Shown here: positions 60,597-64,000 of the stretch, piece by piece
Layout of the letters: every line of letters starts with the position of its first letter
Position numbering within the stretch: the stretch's first letter is position 1
From: Plecoglossus altivelis
Taxonomy: Eukaryota > Chordata > Actinopteri > Osmeriformes > Plecoglossidae
NCBI GenBank assembly: GCA_036571765.1
Contig: BROE01000001.1
Location: 5,432,322 to 5,496,321 of the forward strand
Length of the DNA: 64,000 nt
Direction of reading: 5' to 3'
Notes under the pieces: generated by a model
Databases searched by the model: none
Told to the model about the DNA's origin: nothing
Seen by the model: only the letters and a program-made list of their open reading frames with translations
Program-made: the position numbers and the translations under genes

Positions 60597-60683
60597 CACA
60601 CATATACACACACACACACGCATGCACACACACACACACGCACGCACGCACGCGCATGCACGCACGTGCACACACACACACAG
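60597..60683. repeat. Compound (CA)n/(GCAC)n microsatellite
   Basis: CA-rich array with interspersed CGCA and GCAC units in the 3' UTR of the TMBIM gene, beginning about 35 bases after its stop. Confidence 0.9.
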
Positions 60684-60825
60684 GGTTCAAATGCAAGAGG
60701 GCTAGGTAGGATACAAGACTTCTATCATTTAAACCCACCACACAACACACCTGCAGGGGCAGATCTAGAGCTTTTCATTCGGGGTGGCAATGCAGAGGCA
60801 GTTGTTTGGTGGCCTCCTGGAGGTG

Positions 60826-60831
60826 AATAAA
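60826..60831 (+). terminator. Candidate polyadenylation signal of the TMBIM gene
   Basis: AATAAA about 265 bases after the TMBIM stop. Another signal occurs at 61575-61580, but that would run into the opposing parp2 3' end. Confidence 0.5.
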
Positions 60832-61487
60832 AACCAAAAGCACAGGGGCATGGTGCATCCCTATGGTATATGATTAGGTAATGGCATCGTAGTTTAAATT
60901 AAACACTAATATTAATGTTATTCATTGAAATGTTCAGTTTTTTAAGCAAAGAATATCTTCCCATGGGAAGATTAGGGTGGTGAGTATTGTTTATCGGGTC
61001 GGCAGCTGCCACTGCACACCTGGGTCAGTTACACAAATCAACTACGTGAGTGTTTCTAAGGGATTTGGGTCTGTTGAATTCATATTACGGTTGAATCTTT
61101 TGAGACCCATCCAATGGATTCAAGTGCACTCAAGTATTTGACAGTTGCAAATGGTGATTGACTTAAGTCTGCCACACATCTCTACCACCTGGGACTGAAA
61201 TGATTACTTGGGAGATCGTATAATGATGCACTTTTTAAACACCCCCACACACATGCCTTTGTACGTATAGAAACGATTGTTAGTTGTAACTGGTTGAAGC
61301 CTCACCCTTCTCCAATAGTTCAGGGGTACTATGTCAGACAGCCCAATCTTAAGGTGGATTTCACTTTGTTTTGTTCCATGTGTTGTTGTTGTTTTTCATT
61401 TTATGGTTGATGATGTAAAGCTCAAATGTGACTCTACAATTAGATGAACTCATAAGAGTTTGGTTACACCGCACACAGTAACAAGTC

Positions 61488-61498
61488 TTTATTTTATT
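61488..61498 (-). terminator. parp2: parp2 polyadenylation signals (two overlapping)
   Basis: Two minus-strand AATAAA hexamers overlapping by one base, about 480 bases past the parp2 stop (61980). Confidence 0.55.
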
Positions 61499-61979
61499 TG
61501 AATGAAAACCCTTCATGACATACAATGAGCCCAAACACATGCATGTAGCATTTTTTGACAAACCTTTTCATACTAATAAATGTTTTAACAATTCTTATTA
61601 ATAGATCAAGGATTCTTGCAATTATTTTTTCAGAAACTCTTGAAAGAATACAAGAATAGAAGACTAGACAATCGACAAAACGTAGAAATACAACCCTGTA
61701 TTATGTCCTTTTTTTTACACCACTGTTGCGTTACTATAGTGTTGTTGTGTGCTCCTTTAAGGTTCATTTAAGATGATAGGATAATGGCATTTATACATCT
61801 GCCCTAATAGTACAAAAATCATTCCTGACACATTTCATAGGCCTTCAACAAATAACAGAACAGTGCAAAAACACAACTGTATCAAAGACTAGGTAAAGAT
61901 CTTCAGCTGAAGAAGAACGGATCCTTCTTTCCTTCATTGTCGGAGAGGAATCCCTCCCCCAGCTCGGCAGTACCACAAC

Positions 61980-62162
61980 TCACCATAGGGAGGCGTAGTT
62001 GAACCGTACTCTGAGGAGGTACCTCATGCGTGCCTGGGCTGGGTTGTACACGATGAACTCATTGTAGAGGAGGGAGTAGCCACCCTTCTCCCCCACACCA
62101 GTCTTTTTACTTGGACCCATAGGCACAGTCATGCCATCCCTGAGAGAGAGAGAGAGAGAGAC

Positions 62163-62202
<40 letters not shown>

Positions 62203-64000
62203 GGGGATGAGCAGTGGGGGTAGTGGTTTTAGGATCGAGGTGTCAGTTCGAAACAAAAGATAGAGACAGAGACAGAGAGACAGAGACAGAGAGAGGGACT
62301 CACAGTGTGAGGCTGTTCTCAGGGCTAGGCCCAGTCTGGCCCAGGCCCTTAGTGCTGTGCTTCCCTGCAGGGAGCTGCTCAGCCTGGCAGTCGGCATCCA
62401 ACAGCTCGTTACTGTCTCCCAGGGCAACCTGGAACCACACAACAACAAAAAAACACCTATTGTAATTGCCGTGGCAACATGAAGCATGTCACTCGTGGAA
62501 CCGTACTCATCTTTTAGAACGAATCAGACTTTATCACCCGTCTTAGAAGTTGTTAAAGGTAAGTGGGCTTCCGATGGCAGTTTTTGCTAGTCTATATCAG
62601 CTAGATGGTTGCATGGTGAATGTCATCTGTGTTGGTGACAGAACAAAGAGGCAGCCATACACACCTCACACAGAAGAAGCAGGCCTGTGCTGTTCTGCTG
62701 ACTGGCAAAGCAGTAGTTGGCGCTCTTCGACGACATATCAGCGAAGTAGATGCCCTTGCCAAACTGGGAAGAGATAGAAACAGTGTCCATCCATCCTGCC
62801 TTAAATCCTGCTCTCTTTTGAGAATGTAACAACCGTGATACAAAAGATGATCTATATACGCCCTCAAAGAAAGTACAGTATATGCAAAGCATATCAACTT
62901 AAGAGGCTTGATTGGTTCCATCTGTGTGTAAGCTCGTTCATTCACCTACTGAACCATTACAGATCACCACAAGAAAGTAATGACACACTAGAGATGATTC
63001 AACAGGTTTTGAGTCCATCTGTTCCATACGGTTCCACCGGCCCAATCCTACCATGTATCCGGTCACAGGGGCCTCCGGCGGGGCAACTCGGAGCCCCTGG
63101 CTCAGGATGCCCACCCAGTTAGACAGCCGAGAGCCGTGCCAAAGCAGCGTCCTGGACAGGAGACACAGCGCACGCACACAGGTAAACCTCCAGAAACCAT
63201 GACAACTAGAAACCACGTAGACGCAACTCGTGGATAACCTACCCTGTGGTCCACTGTCACACTAACACAAAACTTCACCATGAACGATACACCACCTGAG
63301 CGTGAACACCCAACCTGTCGGGTCATGCTTAGCTGCAGCGCTGCCTGACCCGAGGCGGACTGATCACTGGTACCTGTTGTGCATTTGCGAGAGGAATGTG
63401 TCCCTCTCCCCGTCCCTGTCCACAGAGAAGACGTCCAGGATGCTCATGGTGTAGTCACTGTGGGTGGGGGCATGGGTGGTCTGCAGATACTTCTCGATCA
63501 CCTAGGACATTTGGGGGGGTGGGGGGGTGGATGGGGGGGTTGTTGCCACATACAGGACAGTCTAAACCTCTGTACGAATCACAATACATATCCTGACAAC
63601 TGACTGACATCACTTATGCCGTGAATGTACAACACGTGGCATCTGTGTATCACGGAACATGTACATAACACTGGTACAACAAACATGTTTTTCAGCCCAC
63701 ATCTACTACACCAGCGACAGTACTGTTGCTATGCTGATTTAGCACACTTCAAACACCATGTGCATCATGAGCTTGGTACAGTTGGTCTTGTGATGGCGAT
63801 ATATTTATGTTCATTCTATTGGGTGTATCACAAACCACACCTCTGCACTTACAACAGAGGGGTTCTTTTTGGGTTTAGTGTGGCTGACCTGGTACTCGTG
63901 ACTGGTGGGGTCCAGAGGCTGCAGCTGACACTTCAGGGAGTGGTACTGTCTGTCCAGGGGATGCTCATCACTGCTGGAGCTGGACTGCACCATCTTCACC
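61980..64000 (-). CDS. parp2: Poly(ADP-ribose) polymerase 2, catalytic end (5' truncated)
   Basis: DNA-damage-activated nuclear ADP-ribosyltransferase. Only the last six exons are in the window: 63889-64000 (runs off the edge), 63374-63501, 63052-63151, 62665-62763, 62304-62428, 61980-62139. The catalytic domain shows LLWHGSRLSNWVGIL (catalytic His), FGKGIYFADMSSKSANYCF (catalytic Tyr) and SLLYNEFIVYN (catalytic Glu), so the H-Y-E triad for chain elongation is intact. APTHSDYTM, GKHSTKGLG and the end of a pARMD-like C-terminus (RMRYLLRVRFNYASLW) match PARP2 better than PARP1. The N-terminal WGR domain and regulatory helices lie beyond 64000. GA repeats (62141-62198) sit immediately next to the acceptor of the last exon. 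Confidence 0.93.
62141..62198. repeat. (GA)n microsatellite
   Basis: GA-rich run that on the parp2 sense strand is CT-rich and forms the polypyrimidine tract before the last exon (acceptor at 62139/62140). A second GA run lies at 62262-62297, just beyond the donor of the previous exon. Confidence 0.9.

Overview
The window is a gene-dense piece of a teleost (ray-finned fish) chromosome. The evidence is spliced vertebrate genes with short introns and GT-AG borders, many CA/GT microsatellites, the linkage of admp to pinhead (as I recall both are missing from placental mammals), and a decayed fish-type L2-like LINE. I cannot name the species. The block ap1m1 - tpm4 - rab8a - cib3 matches the AP1M1/TPM4/RAB8A/CIB3 neighbourhood of human 19p13, so this is an ancient vertebrate synteny block. 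I found no prokaryotic features, CRISPR arrays, rRNA or tRNA genes.

Layout, left to right: ap1m1 (minus strand, last coding exon lost off the left edge; about 310-6612), with a 16-bp minisatellite in its largest intron; a 6-kb stretch with no gene that I could recognise and one LINE remnant; an lpl-like lipase (minus, 14004-17061); about 5 kb of microsatellite-rich intergenic DNA; tpm4 (plus, 22380-28514) with two alternative first exons; rab8a (plus, 29776-32078); cib3 (minus, 35367-39498); an SLC1 glutamate transporter of the EAAT1/EAAT4 type (plus, 41004-43918); admp, a BMP-class ligand (minus, 44666-46421); pinhead/pnhd, a secreted cysteine-rich factor (minus, 48017-51963); a NIM1-type AMPK-related kinase (plus, 55079-57563); a seven-pass TMBIM/lifeguard protein (plus, 58768-60560); and parp2 (minus, 61980 to beyond 64000, catalytic end only).

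The genes are mostly unrelated in function: vesicle coat (ap1m1), lipid hydrolysis (lpl-like), actin filament (tpm4), Rab trafficking (rab8a), Ca2+ binding (cib3), glutamate uptake (SLC1), kinase signalling (nim1k), Ca2+/apoptosis control (TMBIM) and DNA-damage signalling (parp2). The exception is the admp-pnhd pair. These are co-oriented neighbours, and both are known from other chordates as secreted dorsoventral patterning factors whose linkage has regulatory meaning.

Most coding exons were joined by hand and the reading phase checked at every junction. Apart from two GC donors (tpm4 exon 6 and SLC1 exon 1) the internal introns checked use GT-AG. Paralogue names (ap1m1 versus ap1m3, the lpl paralogue, the SLC1 member, the TMBIM member) are less certain than the family calls.
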